Origin: Telluria beijingensis
GTDB taxonomy: Bacteria; Pseudomonadota; Gammaproteobacteria; Burkholderiales; Burkholderiaceae_D
Direction of reading: 5' to 3'
Assembly (NCBI RefSeq): GCF_030770395.1
Contig: NZ_CP132480.1
Span: forward strand, 2,245,978-2,309,977
DNA length: 64,000 bases
Below are positions 7,742-17,062 of this stretch, one piece after another. Position 1 is the first letter of the stretch; the number at the start of each line of letters is the position of its first letter. The notes beneath the pieces are model-generated. The model ran no database searches. It worked only from the letters and a program-made list of their open reading frames with translations, and was not told where the DNA came from. The translations under genes and the position numbers were made by a program.

Positions 7742-8647
7742 TCAGGCCTTGGCGGCCGACGGCGCTTCGGCCGGCGCCGGTGCGACGGCGGCCGGCGTCA
7801 GCATATGGCGCAGCAGGACGCTGCGCGCCGCGTCGCCGATGGCGCGCCAGTGTTCGCGGCGCTGGGCCGCGCGCTTGCGGTGCTTGGACGGCATGTCCTG
7901 CAAGGGCTTCAGGTAGAACGGCAGCGGCACGAGGAAGCTGCGCGCATCCAGTTCGGCGCCGCCCAGGATGCGCCAGAAACCGTCATAGCCGTTCTCGAAG
8001 GCCTTGTCTTGCGCCGCCTCGTAGGCGACGTGGGCGTTGCCGCGCACCGCCACCACGCGGTCGAAGCCCAGCGCCTGGGCCGCACCCTGCAGGGCGGCGA
8101 AGCAGAAGAAGCTGGGCGAATTATTGGGGAATACGCGCTCGAAGGCCTCGAAGGCCCCGCCGGCGTCGCGCCACAGGCCCGCGTTGCGGGTGACGAAGGG
8201 GACGACCGGCAGGTCGACGCCGACTACCGCGCCCTCGACCCAGGTCCAGGACAGGCGGTGCAGCACCTTGCCGTCGGCGAGCAGGGACAGCGTCAGCTCG
8301 CCTTCCGGGTCGATGCGCGGCGCATGCTCGAGCCGCAGGACAAAGCTGCCGCCGTCCTCCTCGTGCTGCCACAGCACCAGGCCGTCGTGGTGCACGGCCT
8401 GGCGGTAGGCGCCGTTGAAGATCGCGTCCTCGAAACGGTAATGGGCCAGCACGCAGCGCATGCGCTCGCGCACGCCCAGGCCGCGCGCCAGGTAGTCGCG
8501 GCCGCTCACGCGGCGGAACAGGTCGTCGTCGGGCGCGTTTTCAAGACGGCGCAGCAGCTTCAGGCGGGACAGGGACTGGTGCTCGCGCCAATAGCGCAGC
8601 GCATGCCAGCGTTGGGTCAATCGAGCGAAGATCATCGAGCGCTCCAT
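7742..8647 (-). CDS. DUF535 (VirK/YbjX) family protein
   Basis: A 301-residue protein of the DUF535 family, whose members include VirK and YbjX, linked to virulence or envelope-stress phenotypes in enterobacteria. Family features are the N-terminal basic helices, the central NSPSFFCFAALQGAAQALGF region, and the C-terminal MPSKHRKRAAQRR signature. There is no signal peptide. A low-complexity Ala/Pro tail ends the protein. It lies upstream of the riboswitch-controlled receptor on the same strand, but the gap and riboswitch suggest separate transcription. The molecular function of the family is unknown. Confidence 0.85.
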   Translation of the reverse strand: MERSMIFARLTQRWHALRYWREHQSLSRLKLLRRLENAPDDDLFRRVSGRDYLARGLGVRERMRCVLAHYRFEDAIFNGAYRQAVHHDGLVLWQHEEDGGSFVLRLEHAPRIDPEGELTLSLLADGKVLHRLSWTWVEGAVVGVDLPVVPFVTRNAGLWRDAGGAFEAFERVFPNNSPSFFCFAALQGAAQALGFDRVVAVRGNAHVAYEAAQDKAFENGYDGFWRILGGAELDARSFLVPLPFYLKPLQDMPSKHRKRAAQRREHWRAIGDAARSVLLRHMLTPAAVAPAPAEAPSAAKA

Positions 8648-8945
8648 TCGGCTTAAAAGGACGTGTACTCCTGCCCACCACGGGATGGTGGACCATGCTC
8701 AGCGCAATGGCAAGAAACAATTCCGCTGTGCAATTATGTGCCGAATTGCTAACTCGTGCCCGGAGGCAGTGCAAATAGTAGTGGGGAACCAAGGCGGACG
8801 TGGTCGGTCATGATGCTCTCTCTGGACGTTATGACTTATGGTTGTTTTTAGGCATGCACGACAAGACTACCATGTTTGCGGCGCGCCACGCTTCTTCATT
8901 CATCATCGATAATGCGCCGGAACCAACCAGCATTGGAGGCAACCG
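8648..8945. other. Intergenic region between divergent genes
   Basis: About 300 bases without a credible gene, between the DUF535 gene (minus) and the glutathione S-transferase gene (plus). It is richer in A/T than its surroundings and must hold both promoters. I see an inverted repeat CCACCA/TGGTGG (about 8677-8693) near the DUF535 side and a GATAAT hexamer (8908-8913) that could be the -10 of the transferase gene, but no convincing -35 element. Confidence 0.4.
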
Positions 8946-9653
8946 ATGGCGTATGAACTGTTTTATTGGCCGACCATCCAGGGCCGCGGCGAATTCGTCC
9001 GTCTGGCGCTGGAAGAAGCGGGCGCCGACTACGTCGACGTGGCGCGCCGCGAAGGCGGCGTCGATCTGTTGATGGCGGCGCTCGAGGTCGAGGAATACCC
9101 GGCCTTCGCGCCGCCCTTCCTGAAGGCCGGCGAGCTGGTGATCGGCCAGGTGGCCAACATCCTGCTCTACCTGGGCGAGCAGCATGGCCTGGCGCCGCGC
9201 ACCGATCCGGGCCGCCTGTGGGTGCACCAGCTGCAGCTGACCATCGCCGACCTGGTGACCGAGGCCCACGACAGCCACCACCCGATCGCGTCCGCGTTGT
9301 ACTACGAAGACCAGAAGCCCGAGGCGCTGCGCCGTTCGGCCGATTTCGTCGAGGCGCGCATCCCCAAGTTCATGGCCTATTTCGCGCGCCTGCTGTCCAA
9401 CCCGGAACCGCGCGACTACCTCACCGGCGACAAGCTGACCTATGCCGACCTGTCGCTGTTCCAGGTCATCGACGGCTTGCGCTATGCCTTCCCGAACGCG
9501 ATGAAGAAGATCGAGCAGGAGCATCCTGAACTCACCGGCCTGCGCGACCGGGTCGCCGCGCGGCCGAACATCGCGGCCTACCTGGCGTCCGAGCGGCGGA
9601 TTCCGTTCAACCAGGAAGGCATCTTCCGCCGCTATCCGGAGCTCGACCAGTAG
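8946..9653 (+). CDS. Glutathione S-transferase family protein
   Basis: A 235-residue cytosolic glutathione S-transferase with the thioredoxin-like N-terminal domain (YELFYWPTIQGRGEFVRLAL, catalytic-type Tyr at position 7) and the glutathione-binding stretch after it, followed by an all-helical C-terminal domain (LTYADLSLFQVIDGLRYAF). The start of the sequence resembles the sigma/mu-type soluble transferases more than the common bacterial beta class. A good ribosome-binding site (GGAGG) precedes the ATG. It converges on the aldo/keto reductase gene with only 12 bases between stops. The substrate is unknown. Confidence 0.9.
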   Translation: MAYELFYWPTIQGRGEFVRLALEEAGADYVDVARREGGVDLLMAALEVEEYPAFAPPFLKAGELVIGQVANILLYLGEQHGLAPRTDPGRLWVHQLQLTIADLVTEAHDSHHPIASALYYEDQKPEALRRSADFVEARIPKFMAYFARLLSNPEPRDYLTGDKLTYADLSLFQVIDGLRYAFPNAMKKIEQEHPELTGLRDRVAARPNIAAYLASERRIPFNQEGIFRRYPELDQ

Positions 9654-9665
9654 GCCGCAATTCCC

Positions 9666-10466
9666 TCAGTCCCAGGCTGGGGCGAAGTCGGGGCTGACCA
9701 GGCGGCCGCCATTGTCGAGCGCGTCGATGGCGGCGCGCTCATCGAGGGACAGCACGAGTTGTGGCGCTTCCAGGTTGGAGGCCAGGTTGGCGCGCTTCGT
9801 CGACGATGGGATCACGGCGTAGCCCTTGGCCAGCAGCCAGGCCAGCGTCACCTGGGCTGGCGTGGCCCCATGTCGGCGCGCGATCTCGCCGATCACGGGA
9901 TCGCCCAGCACCTTGCCATAAGCCAGCGGCATGTAGGCCGTGATGTGGATGCCGGCGCCGCGGGCAAACTCCGCCACCGTGCGGTTCTGCAGGTAGGGAT
10001 GCAGTTCGACCTGGTTGGTGGCGATGTTCGCCGCGCCGACGCTTTGAATCGCCTCGCGCATCAGCGCCACCGGGAAGTTCGAGATGCCGATCGCGTCCGT
10101 CAGGCCGGCGTCGCGCGCCGCCAGCAAGGCCTGCATCGATTCGGCCACCGGTACGGCGGCGCCGGGCGACGGCCAGTGGATCAGGGTCAGGTCGACCTGT
10201 TCCACCCGCAGCTTGCGCAGGCTGTCCTTCAGGCTGGCGGTCAGCCGGTCGGCGGCCAGGTGCTCGGTCCAGATCTTGGTGGTCAAATAGACCTCGCGCC
10301 GGGCGACGTTCGACTCGGCGAGCGCCTGGCCAACCTCCGCTTCGTTGCCGTAGATCTGGGCGGTATCGATGTGGCGATAGCCCAGTGCGAGGCCGGTGGC
10401 GACCGAGTCGATGGCGGCCTGGCCTTGCAGGCGGAAGGTTCCGAGACCGAGTTGTGGCATGTTCAT
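9666..10466 (-). CDS. dkgB: Aldo/keto reductase (DkgB-like, 2,5-diketo-D-gluconate reductase family)
   Basis: A 266-residue NADPH-dependent oxidoreductase of the aldo/keto reductase superfamily. Visible motifs are GLGTFRLQG at the N-terminus, [14 protein letters not shown] (catalytic Asp and Tyr), TTKIWTEHL (catalytic Lys), VDLTLIHWP (catalytic His), and [13 protein letters not shown] (cofactor phosphate binding). Length matches E. coli DkgB (267 residues). The ATG at 10466 follows AAAGGA. It lies 20 bases downstream of an MFS transporter gene and divergent from a LysR regulator. The three probably form one regulated unit for detoxifying or exporting a small carbonyl compound. Confidence 0.88.
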   Translation of the reverse strand: MNMPQLGLGTFRLQGQAAIDSVATGLALGYRHIDTAQIYGNEAEVGQALAESNVARREVYLTTKIWTEHLAADRLTASLKDSLRKLRVEQVDLTLIHWPSPGAAVPVAESMQALLAARDAGLTDAIGISNFPVALMREAIQSVGAANIATNQVELHPYLQNRTVAEFARGAGIHITAYMPLAYGKVLGDPVIGEIARRHGATPAQVTLAWLLAKGYAVIPSSTKRANLASNLEAPQLVLSLDERAAIDALDNGGRLVSPDFAPAWD

Positions 10467-10486
10467 ATGGTGTCCTTTCGTAAAAA

Positions 10487-11692
10487 TCAGTGGGTGGCGA
10501 CGGCGCCGCGCACGGCCGCCTTGGCCGGCACGCCATCGCGCCGGTCGAGCCAGCCCGCGAGCGTCGTGAGCAGCAGGGCGCCGACCACCACCAGGGCGCC
10601 GATCCACGGCGTGGCCATCAGGCCGAGTTTGGCGACGATCAGGCCGCCGCCCCAGGCACCCAGCGCGATGCCGACGTTGAAAGCGGCGATGTTCAGGCCC
10701 GAGGCGACGTCCACCGCCCGCGGCGCATCCACCTCGGCGCGCTGCACCACATACACCTGCAGGCCGGGCACGTTGCCGAAGGCGACCGCACCCCAGGCCA
10801 GTACCGTGAGCAGCACCAGCGGTTTGCTGGGCGCGGTGAAGGTCAACACCAGCAGCACCAAGGCCAGCAGCGCGAACACGATCTGCAGCGCGCGCACCGG
10901 ACCGTGGCGGTCGGCCAGCTTGCCGCCCCAGATATTCCCGGCCGCGACCGAGACGCCGTACACCAGCATCACCAGGCCGACGGTGGACGCCGCGAAGCCC
11001 GAGACTTCCTGCAGCACCGGCGCCAGGTAAGTAAAGGCGATGAAGCTGCCGCCGTAGCCGAGCGTGGTGATGGCGTACACCAGCAGCAGGCGCGGTTTTT
11101 TCAGTACCGCGAGCTGGGTCAGCAGGTTCGACGGCTTGCTGCCGGCGATATCCGCCGGCACCAGGATCGCGCTGCCGACGATCGCGATCACGCCCAGCAG
11201 CGACACCGCCAGGAAGGTGGCCTGCCAGCCGAAGTGCTGGCCGATGAAGGTCCCGAGCGGCACGCCGGTGACCAGGGCCACGGTGAGACCGGTAAACATC
11301 AGCGCGATGGCGCTGGCGGCTTTCTCTTTCGGCACCAGGCTGGTGGCGATGGTCGAACCGATCGAGAAGAACACCCCGTGCGCCAGGCCGGTGAGGACGC
11401 GTGCGGCCATCAGGGCCTCGTAGTTCGGCGCCATCCAGGCCACCAGGTTACCGAGGGTGAACAGGACCATGAGGGCGAGCAGCAGCTGCTTGCGCGGTAC
11501 CTTGCCGGTCAGCGCCGTGAGCACCGGCGCGCCGATGGCGACCCCCAGCGCGTACAGGCTGACCAGGAGGCCGGCCGATGGCACCGACACATCCAGGCTG
11601 GCGGCGATGGTGGGGATCAGGCCGACGATCACGAATTCGGTCGTCCCGATGGCGAAGGCGCTCAATGCGAGCGCCCAGAGTGCGAGTGGCAT
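10487..11692 (-). CDS. MFS transporter (DHA1 family, YdhP/AraJ-like)
   Basis: A 401-residue inner-membrane major facilitator with about 12 hydrophobic helices. The N-terminal [21 protein letters not shown] is the hallmark of the YdhP/AraJ/CmlA drug:H+ antiporter branch, and [15 protein letters not shown] is the loop 2-3 motif. The ATG at 11692 has AAGGAG just upstream; the open frame extends further back but lacks this signal and overlaps the LysR gene's promoter. It is probably an efflux pump co-transcribed with the downstream aldo/keto reductase and controlled by the divergent LysR protein. Confidence 0.88.
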   Translation of the reverse strand: MPLALWALALSAFAIGTTEFVIVGLIPTIAASLDVSVPSAGLLVSLYALGVAIGAPVLTALTGKVPRKQLLLALMVLFTLGNLVAWMAPNYEALMAARVLTGLAHGVFFSIGSTIATSLVPKEKAASAIALMFTGLTVALVTGVPLGTFIGQHFGWQATFLAVSLLGVIAIVGSAILVPADIAGSKPSNLLTQLAVLKKPRLLLVYAITTLGYGGSFIAFTYLAPVLQEVSGFAASTVGLVMLVYGVSVAAGNIWGGKLADRHGPVRALQIVFALLALVLLVLTFTAPSKPLVLLTVLAWGAVAFGNVPGLQVYVVQRAEVDAPRAVDVASGLNIAAFNVGIALGAWGGGLIVAKLGLMATPWIGALVVVGALLLTTLAGWLDRRDGVPAKAAVRGAVATH

Positions 11693-11814
11693 ACGATTCT
11701 CCTTGTTGTTGCCGTATGAATGCGGTGGAGTCCAAGACAGGCAAGCAGTGTGCCGTGCCTCGGCGCAAGGAAAAAGTGGCCGCTGTACAATGGACTTTTG
11801 AGCTGGAGTCATCA

Positions 11815-12711
11815 ATGATCGATGTCGATGCCTTGATTGTATTTGTCGCCGTCATAGATTCCGGCTCGTTCTCGGCTGCTGCCGAGCGCCTGGGGCAGAC
11901 GCCCTCAGGAGTGTCACGCACCATCTCGCGGCTCGAGGATGGCCTCGGCATGACGCTGATGCACCGCACGACGCGGCGCCTGCAACTGACCGAGGAGGGC
12001 GCCTGGCTGCTCGAGCGGGCGCGCGCCATCCTGCGCGACCTGGCCAATACCGAGGCCGAGGCGCAAGCGCGCCGTTCGCAGCCTTCGGGTCTGGTGCGGG
12101 TCAACGCGTCGACGCCCGCCTTCGACCATTTATTGGCGCCCCTGCTGCCCGACTTCCTGGAAGCCTATCCGCTGGTGCAACTGGAACTGACCAGCGGCGA
12201 AACCTATGTCGACCTGATCGAGGAAAGGGCCGACCTGGCGATCCGCATCGGCGCGCTGCCCGATTCGACGCTCAATGCGCGGCGCCTGGGCACCGGCCGG
12301 CTGCGGGTGGTGGCGGCGCCTTCCTACATCGAACGTCATGGCGTGCCGCGTGAGCCGGCCGAACTGGCCCAGCACCGCACCGTGGGTTTCACCGCGCCGG
12401 CGTCGCTCAATACCTGGCCGCTGCTGCACGCCGGCGGCGACGGCTACACGGTCACGCCGCAGGTGCTGGCATCGAGCGGCGAGACGGTGCGCCACCTGGT
12501 CCTGCATGGCGCGGGTATCGGGTCGATGGGCGAGTTTTTGGTGCGCTCCGACGTGGAGGCGGGAAGGCTGGTGCCGGTGCTGGAAGAGCACACCCTGCCG
12601 TGGACCCAGCCAGTGTGGGCCGTGTTCTACAAGCAGGGCGCCCTGGCGCCGCGGGTGGCGGCGCTGGTGGACTTCCTCGCCCGCAGGCTGGGCGAGGTGC
12701 TGGAACGATAA
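11815..12711 (+). CDS. LysR-family transcriptional regulator
   Basis: A 298-residue LysR-type regulator. The N-terminal winged helix-turn-helix is clear (FSAAAERLGQTPSGVSRTIS, then LMHRTTRRLQLTEEG), and the C-terminal part is a periplasmic-binding-protein-like effector domain. It is of the CrgA/AaeR-like subgroup (RRLGTGRLRVVAAPSY). It is transcribed divergently from the MFS and aldo/keto reductase genes with about 120 bases between the starts, the standard arrangement for LysR control of a neighbouring operon. The ATG at 11815 directly precedes the conserved helix. The inducer is unknown. Confidence 0.9.
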   Translation: MIDVDALIVFVAVIDSGSFSAAAERLGQTPSGVSRTISRLEDGLGMTLMHRTTRRLQLTEEGAWLLERARAILRDLANTEAEAQARRSQPSGLVRVNASTPAFDHLLAPLLPDFLEAYPLVQLELTSGETYVDLIEERADLAIRIGALPDSTLNARRLGTGRLRVVAAPSYIERHGVPREPAELAQHRTVGFTAPASLNTWPLLHAGGDGYTVTPQVLASSGETVRHLVLHGAGIGSMGEFLVRSDVEAGRLVPVLEEHTLPWTQPVWAVFYKQGALAPRVAALVDFLARRLGEVLER

Positions 12712-12714
12712 TCG

Positions 12715-15222
12715 TCAGAACGCGTAGGTGGCGCGGCCGTAGATATACCGTCCCGAACGGCCGAACGGCGCATAGGTCGAGAACGGCATATTGCTGGTGG
12801 TGTTGATCGCCGGCGGCAGCGTCTCGGGATATTGGTCGAAGACGTTGTCCGCGCCCAGCGCCAGGGTCAGCTTGGGCGTGACGGCGAAACGTCCTTCCAG
12901 GTCGACCACGGTCTTGGCGCCGAGCTCGAAGTCGAAGGCCGCCGTGGTGCCCGGCGACAGCACCTCGCCGTAGCGGGTGGCGCGCAGGGTCGCGCCCCAT
13001 GGGCCCAGCTTCCAGTTGACGTTTGCGCTGATCTTGTTCTTCGGCTGGCCCTTCTCGAGCGACAGCACGTTCACACGGTCGAACAGCACCGGCGCCGGGC
13101 TCAGGTTCGATAGTTGCGCGGTGACCGGCACCTTGGTCACTTCGGTGTCGGTGTAGTTGCCGGCCAGCGTGAAGTCGAAGCGGCCCGCTGCCCCCGCGTT
13201 ATGCGCCCAGTTGATCACCACGTCCACGCCCTTGGTCGTGGTGTCCACGCCATTGATGAAGAAGCGCCCGCCGCCCACGCCGATGAAGCCCTGGCTGGCA
13301 ATGTAGTCGCGCACATTGGCTTGCGTGAGGTTCTCGGACAGGATGATGCGGTCGTCGATGTCGATGCGGTAGGCGTCGACCGTCACGCTCACGGCGCCCA
13401 GGCGCAGCACGGCGCCGAGCGAGGCGTTCACCGATTCCTCGGCGTCGAGCGGCTTGGCGCCCAGCGCCACGGCCACCGGGTCGGACGGCTTGAAGGTGGT
13501 GATCTCGTAGGGGACGCCGTTGATGAAGTTGGTGGACGTCGCGGTGAAGTTCTGCTGCTGCGGCGACGGCGCCCGGAAACCGTTCTGGATCGCGCCGCGC
13601 AGTGCGAACGACTTGGTGAAGTCGTAGCGCAGCGCCAGCTTGCCGGCCACGCTGTTGCCGAAGTCCGAATATTTTTCGGCGCGCACCGCCGCCGAGGCCA
13701 GCAGTTCGGGCGTGATATTCGCCTCCAGGTCGACGAAGGCGCCGACCGCATTGCGATGGGCGTCGACTTCGTTGGCGGGACGGAAGCCCGGGAACACCTG
13801 GGCGCCCGGCGCGGCCGGCGTCCCGTTGGGCAGCACTTCGCCGCCATAGCTCCACGACTGCTCCTCGCCGGCGAACAGCTCATAGCCTTCGCGCCGCGCC
13901 TCGACCCCCACCGCCACGTTCAGCGGCGACGACAGCGAAGCCAGCTCGATGCTGCGCACGCCGGTCAGGTTGAACACCGCCTGGTCGTACGAATAACCGC
14001 CGGCATAGAACTCGGTCTTGCTGGTCGGGCCCAGCGAGCGGTTCAGGGTGTTCTCGATGGTGTACTCCATCTTGTTCTTGCCGTAGCCGAGCGAGGCGTC
14101 CATATCCCATTGGCCGGCTTGCCAGGTCACGCCGCCCGTCATCGAGAAATCCTTGACGGTCGGCGAGATCAGCGGCAGGAAGCCGTCCGGATAGATCGAC
14201 GGGATGTTGCGCGCATCCTGCGGCGGGCGGAAGTAGCCGCCCGAGGTGGCGTCGCGGTCCTGGTAGCTGGCCCACCCATACACCTTGACGCCGCCGCCCA
14301 GGTCATTGCCGGCGTTGGCGAACAGGGTGGATTGCTCGAGTTCCGGCTCACCGGTCCAGGCATTGAAGCGGTTGATGGTGTTCTCACGCGGGTCGAAGCC
14401 GCCGTTCACGCGCGGGTACTGCTGGCGCATATCGTAGCCGGTGCGTTCGGTGCGGTGCTGGTCGCGGTATTCGGCGGCCAGGGTCAGGAAGCCCGATTCG
14501 CCCAGCGCCAGGCCTTTCCACAGGCTGACGGTGGCGGTCTGGCCGTCGGTGCGCTTGCGCGAATCCGGGCCGGACCAGGTAGCGCCCGCCGGGGCCACGT
14601 CGTTCCACAAGTCGTATTCGGTCTTGCGAGCGCCATAGGTCACGCTCGCTTCGCCGCCATCGCGGTCGGTGCGCAGGCGCATATTGACCACGCCCGAAAT
14701 GGCGTCGGAACCATATTGCGCCGCGGCGCCGTCGCGCAGCACCTCGACCGATTTCACGATCGCGGTCGGGATGGTATTCAGGTCGACCGCCGCCGAACCG
14801 CGGCCGATCGAGCCGTTCACGTTCACCAGCGAGGACGCATGGCGGCGCTTGGAGTTGATCAGCACCAGGGTCTGGTCGGGCGCCATGCCGCGCAGGGTGG
14901 CGGGGCGGATGGTATCGGTACCGTCGGTGATCGAAGGCCGCGGGAAGTTCAGCGAGGGCAGGGCCAGCGACAGCGCCTGGTTCATCTCGGTGCTGCCGGC
15001 ATTCTTGAGGGTGTCGGCCGCGATGATGTCGACCGGTGCGGCGGTGTCGAGCGCGGTGCGGTTGGCGACCCGGGTGCCGGTGACCACCACGGTGGCGGCA
15101 TTGCTTGCCGTCTCCGCTGGGGTTGCGGCCTGTGGCGTGGCTTCCTGGGCGTGGGCGAACCCCGCGCACAGCGTGGCGATGGCAAGTGCGAGTGCTGTCT
15201 TTTCCGTCCTGGCTTTCTGCAT
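12715..15222 (-). CDS. TonB-dependent receptor
   Basis: An 835-residue outer-membrane receptor with a signal peptide (cleavage near AHA-Q), a TonB-box-like ATVVVTGTRV, a plug domain (LRGMAPDQTLVLINSKRRH, VEVLRDGAAAQYGSDAISGVVN) and a barrel ending in the aromatic residue of RATYAF. The plug resembles receptors for large organic substrates rather than classic siderophore receptors, since it lacks the typical siderophore plug signatures. It converges on the LysR gene with 3 bases between stops, and no linked transport or catabolic genes identify the substrate. AGGAA precedes the start. Confidence 0.88.
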   Translation of the reverse strand: MQKARTEKTALALAIATLCAGFAHAQEATPQAATPAETASNAATVVVTGTRVANRTALDTAAPVDIIAADTLKNAGSTEMNQALSLALPSLNFPRPSITDGTDTIRPATLRGMAPDQTLVLINSKRRHASSLVNVNGSIGRGSAAVDLNTIPTAIVKSVEVLRDGAAAQYGSDAISGVVNMRLRTDRDGGEASVTYGARKTEYDLWNDVAPAGATWSGPDSRKRTDGQTATVSLWKGLALGESGFLTLAAEYRDQHRTERTGYDMRQQYPRVNGGFDPRENTINRFNAWTGEPELEQSTLFANAGNDLGGGVKVYGWASYQDRDATSGGYFRPPQDARNIPSIYPDGFLPLISPTVKDFSMTGGVTWQAGQWDMDASLGYGKNKMEYTIENTLNRSLGPTSKTEFYAGGYSYDQAVFNLTGVRSIELASLSSPLNVAVGVEARREGYELFAGEEQSWSYGGEVLPNGTPAAPGAQVFPGFRPANEVDAHRNAVGAFVDLEANITPELLASAAVRAEKYSDFGNSVAGKLALRYDFTKSFALRGAIQNGFRAPSPQQQNFTATSTNFINGVPYEITTFKPSDPVAVALGAKPLDAEESVNASLGAVLRLGAVSVTVDAYRIDIDDRIILSENLTQANVRDYIASQGFIGVGGGRFFINGVDTTTKGVDVVINWAHNAGAAGRFDFTLAGNYTDTEVTKVPVTAQLSNLSPAPVLFDRVNVLSLEKGQPKNKISANVNWKLGPWGATLRATRYGEVLSPGTTAAFDFELGAKTVVDLEGRFAVTPKLTLALGADNVFDQYPETLPPAINTTSNMPFSTYAPFGRSGRYIYGRATYAF

Positions 15223-15473
15223 GGTGCTGATTCCTTTTTTGTTCTACGGCGGTGGTCCTGGGAAAGGGCGAGGTGTTGTCCTCCAGTTCATACTGCGCAG
15301 CACGATGCAGAGTGTCAATTCGTTAAAACCGCTCAATGCGTCTTTACAACAATTGTCGAAATGTCAGGTTCTTGTAAGCACGCGCGTGTGATTAAGCGGT
15401 GGGCATAAAATGGGCATCGGCGCACCTAGCAGCCCGGCCTGCAGCGCCGAGGCCCGTGCTACAGTAGCCATCC

Positions 15474-16064
15474 ATGAGCACGCAGCCACACACCGAACCC
15501 GCCATCCCGCACGATCCCCAGTTTCAGGTGCTCCTGGGCTGGTTCCTGATCGCGCTCGCGCTGCCGCTGGCGATCTGGATGGCGCTGCGCATCCACGACA
15601 AGTTCGATGCGCGGTCCTGGCCGAAGACCAGCGCCGAAGTCACCAGGAGCGAGTTGTACAAGCGCGGCGGCCGGTCGACCAGCTGGTGCATCAAGATGGC
15701 CTACCGCTATCAGGTCGATGGCCGCCAGTTCGAATCGGCCCGCAGCGCCACGTCGCGCATGACCGATGCCGGCTGCGACCCATCGCGCGCCGTCATCCAG
15801 GCGCGCTTCGAGAACCGCCAGCCTGGGGACCGGATCACGATCCGCCATCATCCGCGCAAGCCCGAGCGCGCGATTGCCTACGTCGATGGACTCGATTTCC
15901 CCGATTTCTTCCTCCCGGCGGTTGCGCTCGGCACGTTCGCGGTGGGCGTGCATTCCATCCGCTACGGCGCACGGTTGCGCGTCGAGCAGGCCTTGCTGGC
16001 CGCCGACCGCCGCGCGCGCATGCGCCGCGCCGCGCGCGAACAGAACGTGAAAGAGATACCATGA
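15474..16064 (+). CDS. DUF3592 membrane protein
   Basis: A 196-residue protein with one transmembrane helix near the N-terminus (residues about 20-40), a central beta-rich DUF3592 domain (SAEVTRSELYK, MAYRYQVDGRQFES, GDRITIRHHPRKPERAI), and a second helix near residues 150-165, followed by a basic cytoplasmic tail. Its stop overlaps the start of the next gene by 4 bases (ATGA). DUF3592 has no known biochemical role. Its translational coupling to a dehalogenase-like hydrolase is notable but unexplained. Confidence 0.8.
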   Translation: MSTQPHTEPAIPHDPQFQVLLGWFLIALALPLAIWMALRIHDKFDARSWPKTSAEVTRSELYKRGGRSTSWCIKMAYRYQVDGRQFESARSATSRMTDAGCDPSRAVIQARFENRQPGDRITIRHHPRKPERAIAYVDGLDFPDFFLPAVALGTFAVGVHSIRYGARLRVEQALLAADRRARMRRAAREQNVKEIP

Positions 16065-16951
16065 CGCCGCTATTCTCCGGTTTCCGTTCCCTGCAGGTGC
16101 AGGTAGCCCCGTCGATCACGATCAATGCCGTCACTGGCGGCTCCGGCCCGCCGCTGCTCCTGCTGCACGGCCACCCGCAAACCCACGCCATCTGGCACAA
16201 GGTGGCCCCGCGCCTGGCCGAACGCTTCACGCTGGTGGCCTGCGACCTGCGTGGCTATGGCGACTCTTCGAAGCCCGCGGGCGAGCTTGATCACGCCAAC
16301 TACAGCAAGCGCACGATGGCGGCCGACGTGCTGGCCGTGATGCGCGCGCTGTGCTTCGAGACCTTCAGGGTGCTGGCCCACGACCGCGGCGCGCGTGTCG
16401 CGCACCGGTTGGCGCTGGATCATCCGCAGGCGATCGAGAGGCTGGCCTTGCTGGACATCGCGCCGACGCTGGCGATGTACGAACAGACGTCGGAAGCATT
16501 CGCGCGCGCCTACTGGCACTGGTTCTTCCTGATCCAGCCGGCGCCGCTGCCCGAGCGCCTGATCGAGGCCGACCCCGCCGCCTACGCGCGCGACGTGATG
16601 GGCAAGCGCAGCGCCGGCCTGGCGCCGTTCGATCCGCGCGCGCTCGCTGAATACCAGCGCTGCCTGGCCCTGCCGGGCGCGGCCCACGGCATCTGCGAGG
16701 ATTACCGCGCCGCCGCCGGCATCGACCTGGAACACGACCGGATCGATCGTGATGCGGGACGCCGGCTGGCGATGCCGCTGCTGGCGCTATGGGGCGAACA
16801 GGGCGTGGTGGGCCGCTGCTTCGATCCGCTCGCGGAGTGGAAGCGGGTCGCGGACGACGTGCATGGCGGGGCGCTGCCCTGCGGGCACTACATCGCCGAA
16901 GAGGCGCCGGAGGCGTTGCTGGAACGCGTGCTGCCGTTTCTCGCGGGCTGA
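16061..16951 (+). CDS. Alpha/beta hydrolase of the fluoroacetate/haloacetate dehalogenase family
   Basis: A 296-residue alpha/beta hydrolase. The whole active-site set of fluoroacetate dehalogenase is recognisable: nucleophile Asp108 in AHDRGARVAHR, carboxylate-binding Arg109 and Arg112, acid Asp132, the halide pocket His153-Trp154 (YWHWFF) and Tyr215, and base His276 in GHYIAEE. The expected reaction is hydrolysis of haloacetate to glycolate plus halide. The oxyanion-hole motif HGHPQT is at residues 36-41. It starts by ATGA overlap with the DUF3592 gene. An epoxide-hydrolase activity is less likely because the second Arg and the HW pair fit dehalogenases. Confidence 0.85.
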   Translation: MTPLFSGFRSLQVQVAPSITINAVTGGSGPPLLLLHGHPQTHAIWHKVAPRLAERFTLVACDLRGYGDSSKPAGELDHANYSKRTMAADVLAVMRALCFETFRVLAHDRGARVAHRLALDHPQAIERLALLDIAPTLAMYEQTSEAFARAYWHWFFLIQPAPLPERLIEADPAAYARDVMGKRSAGLAPFDPRALAEYQRCLALPGAAHGICEDYRAAAGIDLEHDRIDRDAGRRLAMPLLALWGEQGVVGRCFDPLAEWKRVADDVHGGALPCGHYIAEEAPEALLERVLPFLAG

Positions 16952-16981
16952 CGATCTTCACTCTCGGCCTGCGCCTCCCGC

Positions 16982-17015
16982 ACGTCGTTCCCGCGCAGGC
17001 GGGAACCCAAGTGTG
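16982..17015. repeat. Single unit of the dispersed palindromic repeat
   Basis: One unit (CGTCGTTCCCGCG followed by AGGCGGGAACCCAAGTG) identical in design to the units at 794-880 and 44381-44485. Here it stands alone, between the convergent dehalogenase and sensor kinase genes. The TTCCCGC/GCGGGAA arms can form a short hairpin. Confidence 0.8.
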
Positions 17016-17062
17016 CTTGCGCTATCGATACGACGTGCCGGGGGCGCGGGCCGATCACATGA

